Shown here piece after piece: positions 35,712 to 43,863 of a DNA stretch of 64,000 nucleotides. The position numbers were made by a program, and so were the translations under genes. The notes under the pieces were generated by a model, which was not told the origin of the DNA, did no database searches, and saw only the letters and a program-made list of their open reading frames with translations. The stretch comes from Pseudomonas syringae KCTC 12500 (GTDB lineage Bacteria > Pseudomonadota > Gammaproteobacteria > Pseudomonadales > Pseudomonadaceae), in NCBI RefSeq assembly GCF_000507185.2, contig NZ_AYTM02000002.1, forward strand, positions 4,561,501 through 4,625,500, given 5' to 3'. How positions within the stretch are numbered: the stretch's first letter is position 1; each line of letters begins with the position of its first letter.

Positions 35712-36004
35712 CCGCTCTAAATGTACCAATTTTGGCGCGGGTGCTCAGCATAATAGTTGACGAGAGATACTGTGCCTAGGGAATGTGGGGCTTTTCGACC
35801 GAAATCTTGTCTCTGATTATCGGTTAGATTGTTGGCGGTGAGACAATCCTCTCCAATTCATAGCTGCGTCTGACAGCATCCTTTCCTATCTCGCGCACCT
35901 TCGCTGGCTTGGGAAGATGTGGTTGACTTTGAATTGGATCCTGATTGCAACAAATTTCTCCATGTGCGATAGTTCATAACTGTCTATTATAACGAAGAGA
36001 AACT

Positions 36005-37285
36005 ATGCTAAGCGACCTTGACGAACTGATCTTGAGCTGCGAGGATCCACGATCACGAAAATATATTGAAGAGGCCGTCCGTTGCTATAAAGCTGGTGCT
36101 TATCGCTCTTCGGTGGTGGCTTGCTGGATTGCAGTAGCTTTTGACTTGGTCGATAAAATCAAAGAGTTAGCCGCAGGTGGGGATAAAGAAGCTCAGGCTG
36201 AGTTAACACGGTTCGAAACAATTCAAAAGGCCAACAACTTATCCGGCGCGCTGGCCTTTGAGAAAGACTTGCCACTCATGGCCAAGGATAAGTTTGAGTT
36301 CATTTCCCATTTAGAGTATTTGGATCTTGTACGCCTCGTTGAAGATCGCAATCGGTGTGCGCATCCTTCTCACGTCTCTGATAATCAAGTGTTTGTTGCA
36401 TCGGCGGAGCTGTCTAGGTTGCATATACACAATGCGGTAATATCTATACTTTCCAAGCCTGCAGCTCAAGGAAAAGCTGCGCTAGAGAGGGTGTTGAACG
36501 ATTTGGATTCTAAATTTTTTCCCAGCAGTCTTGATGATGTCGTAACGCTTTTTGAAGCAGGTCCATTGAAGCGTTGCAGGTCAGCTCTTATGAGTAACTT
36601 GTTGAAGATATTAATTAAAGTGATCATCGGAGTAGGTGATGCCCCTGTCCAACCCGGGAAGTGCGCTCTCGCGCTATCGGCTTTAAAAATAATGCATCCA
36701 GCGTTATGGGAGGAGTTTTTTTCGAATTGCGTCAAGCAGATTGTAGAACCATTGCGTGTAGAAGACGCGATGAACTTTGCTGTCATCCGTTTCGCAAGAT
36801 TCAACGAGCTAGGAATGTGGAAGGTCTTGCCAAAAGCAGAGAGGCTACGGTTTTTAACTTATGTTGAAAATGCTCCGTCCAGCCTTTACAGCGAACTAGA
36901 TTGGTTTTATTTGGTAGATGACTCTCCTAAAGAATTTCTTCTTGCAATTGAAAAAAGAGTTAAGAAGGCAACTTATGATGAGATAGATGAGTCGAGCTGG
37001 TTTGACCCTCCTCCCGCCGTGATCGATAGGCTTTTGGAGATTTATCAAGGTTCATCAAGCTTCGCTGAAGCGAACCGATATGGTCGTACTATTAGGCTAA
37101 AGTTTCAAGATTCCCAACCTACTTATAAGCAAGCTGATAGTTTGATACGAATTGCGGCTGCGAACGGTCAAGTAGGGAATAGTTCGGAGTTGCCTCACAT
37201 TCTCAGGCATTTGAGCACGCTTGATTGGGGTAAAGGTAGTCTAGATGCTCTGATAAAAAAGAACTCTTTGAAGGTAAAATTTTGA
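36005..37285 (+). CDS. HEPN-motif protein of unknown function, candidate defence gene
   Basis: A 426-residue cytoplasmic protein from a notably AT-rich stretch. The N-terminal ~150 residues are helical (AVRCYKAGAYRSSVVACWIA) and contain R115NRCAH120, a match to the Rx4-6H active-site motif of HEPN ribonucleases, with the polar Asn right after the Arg as usual. The rest (~160-426) is helical, possibly repeat-like, without a domain I know. HEPN proteins often act in toxin-antitoxin and abortive phage-defence systems. It stands alone after attL with no obvious antitoxin; the next gene is on the other strand. The ATG at 36005 is preceded by GAAGAGAA. Confidence 0.75.
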   Translation: MLSDLDELILSCEDPRSRKYIEEAVRCYKAGAYRSSVVACWIAVAFDLVDKIKELAAGGDKEAQAELTRFETIQKANNLSGALAFEKDLPLMAKDKFEFISHLEYLDLVRLVEDRNRCAHPSHVSDNQVFVASAELSRLHIHNAVISILSKPAAQGKAALERVLNDLDSKFFPSSLDDVVTLFEAGPLKRCRSALMSNLLKILIKVIIGVGDAPVQPGKCALALSALKIMHPALWEEFFSNCVKQIVEPLRVEDAMNFAVIRFARFNELGMWKVLPKAERLRFLTYVENAPSSLYSELDWFYLVDDSPKEFLLAIEKRVKKATYDEIDESSWFDPPPAVIDRLLEIYQGSSSFAEANRYGRTIRLKFQDSQPTYKQADSLIRIAAANGQVGNSSELPHILRHLSTLDWGKGSLDALIKKNSLKVKF

Positions 37286-37391
37286 TATTATTCTTTCATG
37301 TTTTTTTCGCCGATCTGAATTGTGGTTTTTCATTCTGCCGTTCCCATTCTTTGTAAGTTTAGTCAGTATTGGGCCACTTGGGCCCTACCGG

Positions 37392-38339
37392 TTAGCGACT
37401 CAATCCTTGGATTAGTTCAGCGCCTGAAACGATTGCGCCGCTCGAGAGCGCCGGAAACCAGCGCTTTGGTGAGTAGACTTGGTTTCTGCTGAATCTAAGC
37501 GTCCTTGAATTGAAGGCGGCAACTAGATGAGGGGACGCTTGGAGTGTTTCATCTTTGCCATCGAATGTTCCTAGCAGTGCCAATTCTTTAGTCAAAGGAA
37601 ACACCACCTCCGTGCCATTCAATCCGAGGCCTGGGCTGCTCCGATAAAAAGGGGGTATGGTCTCTGGATTGGTCCACTCCAAGGAGACCGGCCAATCGCT
37701 TGTTATGAAGTGTCCATCCTCCCTACTTGCTTTAAAAAGTTTCCAGTTTCTTTGGTGAAGTACCTCTAGTGCAGCCTCCTGCATTTTCCCCTCCAAATTA
37801 ATGTGATGCTCTGTTGTAACTTCTATCTCATACTCGCCTTTAGCCACAAAATCTTTCATTTCCTCGTATGTGGCTTTTGAGCTTGCGGCGACACCGTTAC
37901 TATTCATGTCTGAAATAGTTTTTTCGTATCGCTCACGATTTTGTAGAACCATGCCCATAGTCATCTTTGCAATTTTTTCATGAAACTTTCGGGTAGTTTC
38001 TCTTCTAGCAGGGTGTCGTGTAGCCAACAGTGCGATCAAATTCAGAATGCAGGATTTAGGCTCACCACGAAATTCATTATCGGCTTCGATGTGGATAACT
38101 GCAGGGACAATCAATGACTCGAACTTTCCCATCTCGGATTCTATGTAATCACTCGGGAATCCAGGTATTGAAATTCTGTTGAAATCTCGGATAGCACATA
38201 CGTTACGAGGAATCGTTTCGAATCTATCTCCAGTAATTACATTATATACATATAGTGTGGATTTTTTTGACCCGCCGTCTGTGAAAGCCCGTAGATAGGC
38301 TTGTGGAACGTAGTGATGATTTCTTGCTTGGTTGACCAT
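37392..38339 (-). CDS. DUF4238 domain protein
   Basis: A 315-residue protein starting MVNQARNHHYVPQAYLRAF; the HHYVPQxYLR motif at residues ~8-18 marks DUF4238. Further conserved-looking parts are ALLATRHPARRE and FITSDWPVSLEW. The family has no established biochemical role and is frequent in mobile islands. The ATG at 38339 has AAGAAGG upstream; an upstream Met at 38384 is less likely. It converges on the HEPN-type gene with about 105 bp between the stops. AT-rich codon use suggests recent acquisition. Confidence 0.75.
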   Translation of the reverse strand: MVNQARNHHYVPQAYLRAFTDGGSKKSTLYVYNVITGDRFETIPRNVCAIRDFNRISIPGFPSDYIESEMGKFESLIVPAVIHIEADNEFRGEPKSCILNLIALLATRHPARRETTRKFHEKIAKMTMGMVLQNRERYEKTISDMNSNGVAASSKATYEEMKDFVAKGEYEIEVTTEHHINLEGKMQEAALEVLHQRNWKLFKASREDGHFITSDWPVSLEWTNPETIPPFYRSSPGLGLNGTEVVFPLTKELALLGTFDGKDETLQASPHLVAAFNSRTLRFSRNQVYSPKRWFPALSSGAIVSGAELIQGLSR

Positions 38340-38449
38340 ACCCACCTTCTTTTGAATTATATTTAGGATGCAAGCAGGTCGCATATTACATTGTCCTGCT
38401 GCAGATGGTCGACTGGTTACCCCTCGTGCGGCATGTCTTTTTGCCAGAA

Positions 38450-38484
38450 AGCCTGTCCCTCACCCACGAAGGGAGGGGCAGGCT
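38450..38484. terminator. Strong hairpin, possible terminator
   Basis: A 12-bp stem with one G-T pair (38450-38461 with 38473-38484) in the 194-bp gap between the DUF4238 and PrtN-like genes, followed by GATTTT on the plus side. There is no clean T-run on the minus side, where it would be needed to end the prtN transcript, so the role is uncertain. Confidence 0.4.
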
Positions 38485-38533
38485 GATTTTGGAGACTCTA
38501 AAAATAGAATGTAGCGGGAGATAAAGTATCTTG

Positions 38534-38803
38534 TCAGGCTGCTCTCCCCATGAGCTGATTTTGCTCTTTGGCTGCCTTCTCTCGTTGTCGGTCAATGTAA
38601 TCAGCCAAGTCTTTGAGGTGGATACCTAGGGCGGCCTTTTGACTGTCAGCGCCGAGGCGTACAACAGGGATATCTATCTCGCCGTCTAGCCTTTTACGTT
38701 TGAATTTTTCGACAGTTAAATGCATATAATCGGAGCAGACTCGGTCTAGGGGGATCACGGCTTGGCCGTCATACTGGGCCATCAATAGGAACAGAGTATT
38801 CAT
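38534..38803 (-). CDS. Pyocin activator protein PrtN family
   Basis: An 89-residue DNA-binding protein starting MNTLFLLMAQYDGQAVIPLDRVCSDYMHL, typical of PrtN-type activators, with the helix-turn-helix in the following VEKFKRKRLDGEIDIPVVRL region. In P. aeruginosa PrtN turns on pyocin genes after DNA damage; in phages of Pseudomonas similar small proteins lie next to integrases or lysogeny genes. Its ATG overlaps the stop of the upstream gene by 4 bp. No bacteriocin genes are present in the element, so any target would be elsewhere. Confidence 0.8.
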   Translation of the reverse strand: MNTLFLLMAQYDGQAVIPLDRVCSDYMHLTVEKFKRKRLDGEIDIPVVRLGADSQKAALGIHLKDLADYIDRQREKAAKEQNQLMGRAA

Positions 38804-39603
38804 GGCTTCACCTGCTTCAAGTCACCTACAGAGCGGGTTTCATGGGCGCTGGCCATTGCACTCAAGGTGACGAGTTCAACGCCGTCATTGGTATGCCTCA
38901 TGTCTGGGCCGAGATTCGTCGCTCTTTCGTTCACATCCGCTATAACTGGTTGGGCGCGGCGGAAAAGCGGTTCTATCTTGACGCCGCGCTGTTCTGCTGC
39001 CAAGGCTGTCTGAAGCCCTCTCACAGTCTTGCACCAACTCCCACGGCTTGAGAGCACATCCCAAGCCACTGGCTCGCTCTGTTGGTTTGCTGGTTGGGTA
39101 GTGATTTGCTTGGTCACCTCCTCGAGCGCATGCTCAACACGCGCCATTAAATCCCGGCCGAGCTTGGCTTTGTCGAAAGCCAGTGACAGCTCCATCGGAT
39201 CCGCGCCCCTTTGATGCAGCATCATGGCGAAGTTCGCGATGTCCTCAAAGTTGCCAGCATTGCCCTTGGGAATATGCCCAACCATCAGCTCGGCTAGTTG
39301 CTTATCCTGCACCCATGACTCGCACCAGCCATGACGGCCTTTAGCGCGGGCCTTGGCAAGCTTGGTTTTCATTGCGGCAGCGAACGCATCAACAGCTTGG
39401 TTATTAGGGTGCTGGTCGACCTGTGCTGGAAACGGGCGGGAACAAAAAGCCTCCAGATCTGCAAGATACTGAGCTGCGTCCGGTGTATCGATGTGCTCGA
39501 TCAGCGAGCGCGACTTGGCAAGAAGAGCCACGGAGTCACTCATGAGCGCCAAAGTTTCGGTGAGCTGTTTGCGCGCTCTGTCACGCCCCCCTGTGCGGCT
39601 CAT
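38800..39603 (-). CDS. Phage-type hypothetical protein, 267 residues
   Basis: Starts MSRTGGRDRARKQLTETLAL at an ATG with GGGAGG four bases upstream. The sequence is largely helical, with no signal peptide or membrane segment and no domain that I recognise. It is coupled to the PrtN-like gene by a 4-bp overlap and follows the methyltransferase remnant at 18 bp, an arrangement typical of lysogeny or early regions of Pseudomonas prophages. The C-terminal third (RGLQTALAAEQRGVKIEPLFRR) might bind nucleic acid, but this is a guess. Confidence 0.6.
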   Translation of the reverse strand: MSRTGGRDRARKQLTETLALMSDSVALLAKSRSLIEHIDTPDAAQYLADLEAFCSRPFPAQVDQHPNNQAVDAFAAAMKTKLAKARAKGRHGWCESWVQDKQLAELMVGHIPKGNAGNFEDIANFAMMLHQRGADPMELSLAFDKAKLGRDLMARVEHALEEVTKQITTQPANQQSEPVAWDVLSSRGSWCKTVRGLQTALAAEQRGVKIEPLFRRAQPVIADVNERATNLGPDMRHTNDGVELVTLSAMASAHETRSVGDLKQVKP

Positions 39604-39620
39604 GCTGCCTCCCTGCAGAG

Positions 39621-40199
39621 TTAGATCTGCCGCCATGGATCGTTTGCTTTGGCAAGTGCGGCCATCGGCGGAGGGCTGACGCTGTTGCCGCACATGTGCA
39701 CCTGCTGGGTCTTAGTGAATGGCTTGCCGTCGGCGCCGTGGGTGATGACGTAGTCGGCCGGGAAGCCCTGGGCCTTGTACAGCTCGGACGGTTTGAGCAT
39801 TCGAAGGCAGATGTCTACGATCACGTAGGGCGTACCCTTGACCATCACGGTGACCAGCGCCAAGCGATCCTTGGTCGTGATGGTGGGCGCTGGTTCGCCC
39901 GCGCTGCTGACGTTCTCGGTTCCGTAATAGCTGATCAGGAACGCGGCGACGCGCAGTGCGCCTTCCTCATGACCTGGGGAGAGTCTGAGCGATACGGCAG
40001 AGCTTTTACTTCCACCTCCGGCCGTGACGGTAGGCGCAGGCTCGTCAAGCGACTGGCCGACGCTGGCACCGAACTGCCGCTCCAAAACCAGAGAAAGGGA
40101 AAGGCTGATGTCAGCGGTGAGCTGGTTATCAAATTGGGAGCCTTTGGTGCTGGGGGGTATTTTGATTTTTGTCCGTAGCTGGGCCACTAGTGACTGCAC
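39621..40199 (-). pseudogene. C-terminal fragment of a phage DNA cytosine-5 methyltransferase
   Basis: About 190 codons corresponding to the end of a C5-cytosine methyltransferase. The repeated target-recognition segments GASVGQSLDEPAPTVTAGG and SSAGEPAPTITTKDRLALV are seen, then motif IX (RMLKPSELYKAQGFPADY) and motif X (QQVHMCGNSVSPPPMAAL). The catalytic motifs I, IV (PCQ) and VI (ENV) are missing, so it cannot methylate DNA. The break lies near 40.1-40.2 kb, where the AT-rich type VI cassette begins; that cassette probably replaced the rest of the gene. Confidence 0.8.
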
Positions 40200-40255
40200 T
40201 TACGGCAAAGGTTAATGTTAGAGTAAGCTTTTGCAAGCTGGTCACGGATGAACAT

Positions 40256-40900
40256 ATGGACGAATTTTGCACGCCAGAGTCAAACAACAGTCCCACTTGG
40301 ACCTTGCTTGATATAATCATTTGGAAAGCATGGCCCGAGCGTTTGGGCGGTGGCACCGCTTATTCAAGACGATTCAAAGATGCTTGGGTAGTTCATAATA
40401 AATCATATATCAAGGCGGCAGCAGCTAAGTACTACCTCCCTATTGAACTGTTGGCCGGAGTTTGTTGGATTGAGGTTGGCGGCGACCCAAATATTGTGGA
40501 CAGGATAGGCTTTGAAGTCAGAGCTTTTGACCACTTGGGTAATCTGCCAACCGTAATTACTAGTCCCCCACTCAAAACCAGTTTCGGTTGGGTCAGCATC
40601 CAGCTTCGCACAGCAGCTGTTACTTTAGGGATGAATCCCGATGAGATGGATATCAGTCAGCTTCGGACCTTGGCTAATTGTATTGAAACTGATATCTATA
40701 ATATTGATATTGCGGCAAAGCACATACGTATGCTCGCTGATTATGATCACTTTTCTACCATCGGAATGGAGGAGGTGCGAGTTATCGGTGCTCGGTATAA
40801 TCGAGGTACAAGTTGGTCGTTAGATGAGATAAAAAAAGATATGCGTTACGGTAACTTCATCGTCAATTTTTGGTCTCGCCTCAAACAACTTGCGATGTGA
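40256..40900 (+). CDS. Lysozyme/lytic transglycosylase-like protein, candidate type VI effector
   Basis: A 214-residue protein without signal peptide. It has the three marks of a lysozyme-fold peptidoglycan lytic enzyme: Glu73 in LLAGVCWIEVGG, the TSFGWVSIQLRTAA segment matching the GxxQ motif of transglycosylases, and GARYNRG matching the AYNxG motif. The family cleaves the glycan strand of peptidoglycan. With no export signal, delivery by the type VI tube protein Hcp encoded 400 bp away is the natural hypothesis. A small membrane protein gene follows five bases after the stop, as expected for an effector-immunity pair. Base composition is AT-rich. I use the ATG at 40256; the frame is open upstream. 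Confidence 0.75.
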   Translation: MDEFCTPESNNSPTWTLLDIIIWKAWPERLGGGTAYSRRFKDAWVVHNKSYIKAAAAKYYLPIELLAGVCWIEVGGDPNIVDRIGFEVRAFDHLGNLPTVITSPPLKTSFGWVSIQLRTAAVTLGMNPDEMDISQLRTLANCIETDIYNIDIAAKHIRMLADYDHFSTIGMEEVRVIGARYNRGTSWSLDEIKKDMRYGNFIVNFWSRLKQLAM

Positions 40901-40905
40901 TAACT

Positions 40906-41223
40906 ATGAAAATTAAAAGCGTATTGCTACGAGTTTTTTTGTACGGTATCTATTGTTTCTGTCTGCTAATGTATGTGCTCTTTCAGGGATCTGAATATGA
41001 TTGGATGGATCCCAGTATGCTCGCGTCACCACCTGGTCTCGCGCCATCACCTGATAATCTATCCTTACCGATTCAAGATGAGTCTAACAACAGAGCAGTT
41101 TTTCGGGGCTTGGTCGTAACCATAGCTGTCGTTGTGCAGATGGCCATTTGCTTTTCGCTTTCTCGAAAAGAAGCAATAATTACTGTCATTCTACTTGGTG
41201 TCACTTTGCTGCTATTCAAATAA
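40906..41223 (+). CDS. Small membrane protein, candidate immunity protein
   Basis: A 105-residue protein with three predicted membrane segments (about residues 7-27, 66-86 and 88-104) and a loop of about 37 residues (QGSEYDWMDPS onward) between the first two that would face the periplasm. It follows the transglycosylase-like gene by five bases. A periplasm-facing membrane protein is what one expects for protection against a cell-wall-cutting effector. It has no recognisable family and no lipobox. The role is inferred from position only. Confidence 0.65.
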   Translation: MKIKSVLLRVFLYGIYCFCLLMYVLFQGSEYDWMDPSMLASPPGLAPSPDNLSLPIQDESNNRAVFRGLVVTIAVVVQMAICFSLSRKEAIITVILLGVTLLLFK

Positions 41224-41295
41224 GTCTGAAGCCCGTACTGTCGTTGGGCGGCCTTCAGCTTTTAAAGAAGGCCGCTGAACTGCTAATGCTTTTGA

Positions 41296-41790
41296 TTACG
41301 CAAAAGGCTTGTTTGCGGTCCTATCCCACCCCCCTGAGACGATACCAGCATTTCCTCCGTCAGCACGCCGCTGCTGAGAATATTCGAATTTTATACGGCC
41401 ATAATTGAGTGTGATCATTTCCACAGGTAAGCCAGCATGCTCCGCACCATTACCGCTAACGGTTGATATCAAGACTTCTTCAAGAACGATATCTAGATAT
41501 TTAAATTTCTCGGTGCCTGCACGGTGTATGCGAATAGTTACTTTGTTGATGTGCGAGCCTCGGCAACAAAGTTCAAATAGTTTTGGTGTTGCTCTGTCTA
41601 TATATTTACTGATTCTAAAGTCGCCCAGGGTCACGCCCCCAGCAGTCGCGCCGCCGCTAGAAGAGGCAGTTGTACTGATCGATTGAACCGCATCGTAATG
41701 ATATGACAGCAGCTCTACCCAGCCTTTGTGGGCGTTGTCCAGCGACTCGCCCTCTACACCGTCCACCTGCATAAATGCGTCAAAAGACAT
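41296..41790 (-). CDS. hcp: Type VI secretion tube protein Hcp
   Basis: A 164-residue protein with the Hcp fold signature: MSFDAFMQVDGVEGES at the start, GWVELLSYHYDAVQS, then the TLGDFRISKYIDRATPKLFEL segment and the late strands YLDIVLEEVLISTVS and LNYGRIKFEYSQQ. Hcp hexamers stack to form the expelled tube of the type VI machine and carry small effectors in their lumen. No other structural type VI gene is nearby, so this is an orphan copy that must use a machine encoded elsewhere. It converges on the effector-immunity pair and lies next to the integrase fragment. Confidence 0.92.
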   Translation of the reverse strand: MSFDAFMQVDGVEGESLDNAHKGWVELLSYHYDAVQSISTTASSSGGATAGGVTLGDFRISKYIDRATPKLFELCCRGSHINKVTIRIHRAGTEKFKYLDIVLEEVLISTVSGNGAEHAGLPVEMITLNYGRIKFEYSQQRRADGGNAGIVSGGWDRTANKPFA

Positions 41791-41818
41791 ATCAGCTTCC
41801 TGCTTAAAAATTGAGGGC

Positions 41819-42229
41819 TTAGACTAGCTTACGGAGCCCGTAGTTTGCCAGCTTCTGACTAGTCAATGCTGAGTCTGCCACCGCTCCCAGCCAGCTCTCG
41901 CTTATGGCCGTAAGCGTTGCCCGCTTGGTCTTGCCCAGAGGACGAACTTTTTCGTACTCATCAAGGTATCGATCAATCATCTGTTTGACGCTGACGGTCT
42001 TGCGGTTCATGCGCTCAATCGCACCTGGTACGGCCAGCTCGGCCTCACGTCGTTTCATCCACGCGTGAGCCACCCACTTGCGGTCGAAGGTTCGGGTTTC
42101 CTGATAAACTGGCTGGCCGTTTCGATTGATCCGTATCTGCGCGTAGTCAGCAGTCATGTTGTCTTCGCGCTTGAAGGGGCTGATCGTTCCTATTTTGAGT
42201 GGGTACATTTTTGATTTGGGTTGGTACAC
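41819..42229 (-). pseudogene. Truncated tyrosine recombinase (phage integrase), N-terminal part only
   Basis: About 136 codons cover the arm-binding region (YAQIRINRNGQPVYQET, AHAWMKRREAELA) and the start of the core-binding domain (VSVKQMIDRYLDEYEKVRPLGKTKRATLTAI). The catalytic domain with its Arg-His-Arg-Tyr residues is missing; the frame ends at GLRKLV beside the hcp region. It lies about 125 bp from the right attachment core and reads away from dusA, the usual place of an integrase in a dusA-type element. It is non-functional as seen. Confidence 0.85.
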
Positions 42230-42295
42230 ATTACCAACGCGCTACAAAATCCAAGCGAAGATGCCCATAAACCGCTGTATAAAAGATCAGTATCG

Positions 42296-43315
42296 ATGAG
42301 CATCGAAGAAGTAAAACAACCCGTAAATGCTGGTGAATCGGCCCCAGTATTATCCCGCCGCTTCTCCGTCGCCCCGATGATGGACTGGACCGACCACCAC
42401 TGCCGCTACTTCATGCGCAAGCTCTCAAAGCACGCCTTGCTCTACACCGAGATGGTCACCACCGGTGCCTTGTTGCATGGCGACCGTGAGCGTTTCCTGC
42501 GGCATGATGAAAGCGAGCATCCGCTGGCATTGCAGCTGGGTGGCAGTACGGCGGCGGATCTGGCTGCGTGTTCGCGTCTGGCGGAAGAGGCGGGGTATGA
42601 CGAGGTCAATCTGAACGTCGGTTGCCCGAGTGACCGGGTGCAGAACAACATGATCGGCGCGTGCCTGATGGCGCATCCTGAGCTGGTGGCGGATTGCGTG
42701 AAGGCGATGCGCGATGCGGTCGGTATTCCGGTCACGGTCAAGCACCGGATCGGCATCAATGGCCGTGACAGCTACGCCGAGTTGTGTGATTTCGTCGGCA
42801 AGGTTCAGGAGGCGGGTTGCCAGAGTTTCACGGTTCACGCGCGTATCGCGATTCTCGAAGGGCTGTCTCCCAAGGAAAACCGCGATATTCCGCCATTGCG
42901 GTATGACGTGGTCGCGCAGTTGAAGTCAGACTTTCCTGACCTGGAGATTGTGCTCAACGGCGGCATCAAGACGCTGGAGCAGTGCAGTGAGCATTTGCAG
43001 ACGTTCGATGGGGTGATGCTGGGGCGTGAGGCTTATCACAATCCTTATTTGCTGGCGCATGTGGACCAGCAGTTGTTCGGCAGCACGGCGCCGGTCATCA
43101 GTCGTTACGATGCGTTGGAGTCGATGCGGCCGTACATTGCTGCGCACATTGCCAGCGGCGGCAACATGCACCACGTCACCCGGCATATGCTCGGTCTGGG
43201 CCTGGGTTTCCCAGGCGCGCGACGCTTCCGGCAGTTGCTGTCGGTTGACATACACAAGGCCGAAAACCCTATGCTGTTGCTGGATAAGGCCGCGGCGTTT
43301 CTGCAGGGGCATTGA
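42296..43315 (+). CDS. dusA: tRNA-dihydrouridine(20/20a) synthase
   Basis: DusA reduces uridines 20 and 20a of the tRNA D-loop with FMN and NADPH. The 339-residue product has the FMN-binding SVAPMMDWTDHHCRYF, LQLGGS, the active-site Cys in NLNVGCPSDRVQ, TVKHRIGI, FTVHARIA and VLNGGIKT. The C-terminal helical domain matches DusA. The N-terminal ~19 residues (MSIEEVKQPV onward) and the upstream DNA come from the inserted element, not from the original gene, whose start is at 35571. The ribosome site is weak. Expression must rely on a promoter supplied by the element within about 70 bp after the integrase start. Confidence 0.95.
   Translation: MSIEEVKQPVNAGESAPVLSRRFSVAPMMDWTDHHCRYFMRKLSKHALLYTEMVTTGALLHGDRERFLRHDESEHPLALQLGGSTAADLAACSRLAEEAGYDEVNLNVGCPSDRVQNNMIGACLMAHPELVADCVKAMRDAVGIPVTVKHRIGINGRDSYAELCDFVGKVQEAGCQSFTVHARIAILEGLSPKENRDIPPLRYDVVAQLKSDFPDLEIVLNGGIKTLEQCSEHLQTFDGVMLGREAYHNPYLLAHVDQQLFGSTAPVISRYDALESMRPYIAAHIASGGNMHHVTRHMLGLGLGFPGARRFRQLLSVDIHKAENPMLLLDKAAAFLQGH
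42353..42375 (+). repeat. Attachment core, right copy (attR)
   Basis: Identical over 23 bp to 35628-35650 and located in codons 20-27 of the restored dusA. The element thus kept the conserved SRRFSVAP codons intact while changing the codons before them. Confidence 0.88.
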
Positions 43316-43431
43316 TCGCATGTGCCGTGAATTGATCTGAGTTGAGCCGAATCAAAGGAAACGCTTATTCCAGTAGCGGCGTTATCGGGCTGCGGTTATG
43401 TTGAGCGCATAACCCAACAAGGAAAACGCCC

Positions 43432-43863
43432 ATGCACAAAGTCCTGGTTCCTTTCGACGGCTCCGAGCACGCGATGCGTGCCCTGGGCTATGTCATCGAG
43501 TTGTCTGGCGAACTCACCAAGTCGCTCGAGGTACATATCCTGAATGTGCAGGCCAGCCCTATCGATTACAGCCTTTATCTGGCTCCCGACATGATTGATG
43601 GCGTCAAGGCCGGCTTGACCAATGAAGGCAAGCGGGTGCTGGCTGATGCGGTTGCGTTGTTGACTGCTGCTGGTGTGCCGTTTCAGGCCCACGTCGATCT
43701 GGGCAACGTGGCCGAACAGGTCGAGGCCGAGGTCAAGCGGCTTGGCTGTGACGCGGTGGTCATGGGCACCCGCGGGCTCGGTAACTTTGGCGGCTTGCTG
43801 CTGGGCTCGGTGGCCACGCGGGTGATCCACGAAGCATCGGTGCCGGTGACGCTGATCAAATAA
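43432..43863 (+). CDS. Universal stress protein (UspA family)
   Basis: A 143-residue single-domain Usp starting MHKVLVPFDGSEHAMRALGYV. The ATP-binding signature is complete in the C-terminal part: GTRGLGNFGGLLLGSVATRVIHEASVPVTLIK (GxxGx9GS). Such proteins bind ATP and aid survival under stress by unclear means. Start has AAGGAA upstream. It converges head-on with the response regulator gene with no gap at all: its stop codon ends at 43863 and the other gene ends at 43864. Confidence 0.92.
   Translation: MHKVLVPFDGSEHAMRALGYVIELSGELTKSLEVHILNVQASPIDYSLYLAPDMIDGVKAGLTNEGKRVLADAVALLTAAGVPFQAHVDLGNVAEQVEAEVKRLGCDAVVMGTRGLGNFGGLLLGSVATRVIHEASVPVTLIK

Larger units (their letters stand above)
35628..42375. 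mobile_element. 6.7-kb degenerate integrative element inserted in dusA
   Basis: The element is bounded by the 23-bp direct repeats in the displaced and restored dusA 5' ends. It carries, in order, a HEPN-motif protein, a DUF4238 protein, a PrtN-like activator, a phage-type hypothetical gene, a truncated cytosine methyltransferase, a type VI effector and immunity candidate, Hcp and a truncated integrase next to the right end. The parts at 36-37.3 kb and 40.2-41.3 kb are clearly richer in A+T than the core genome. With the integrase broken it should no longer move by itself. Confidence 0.85.
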
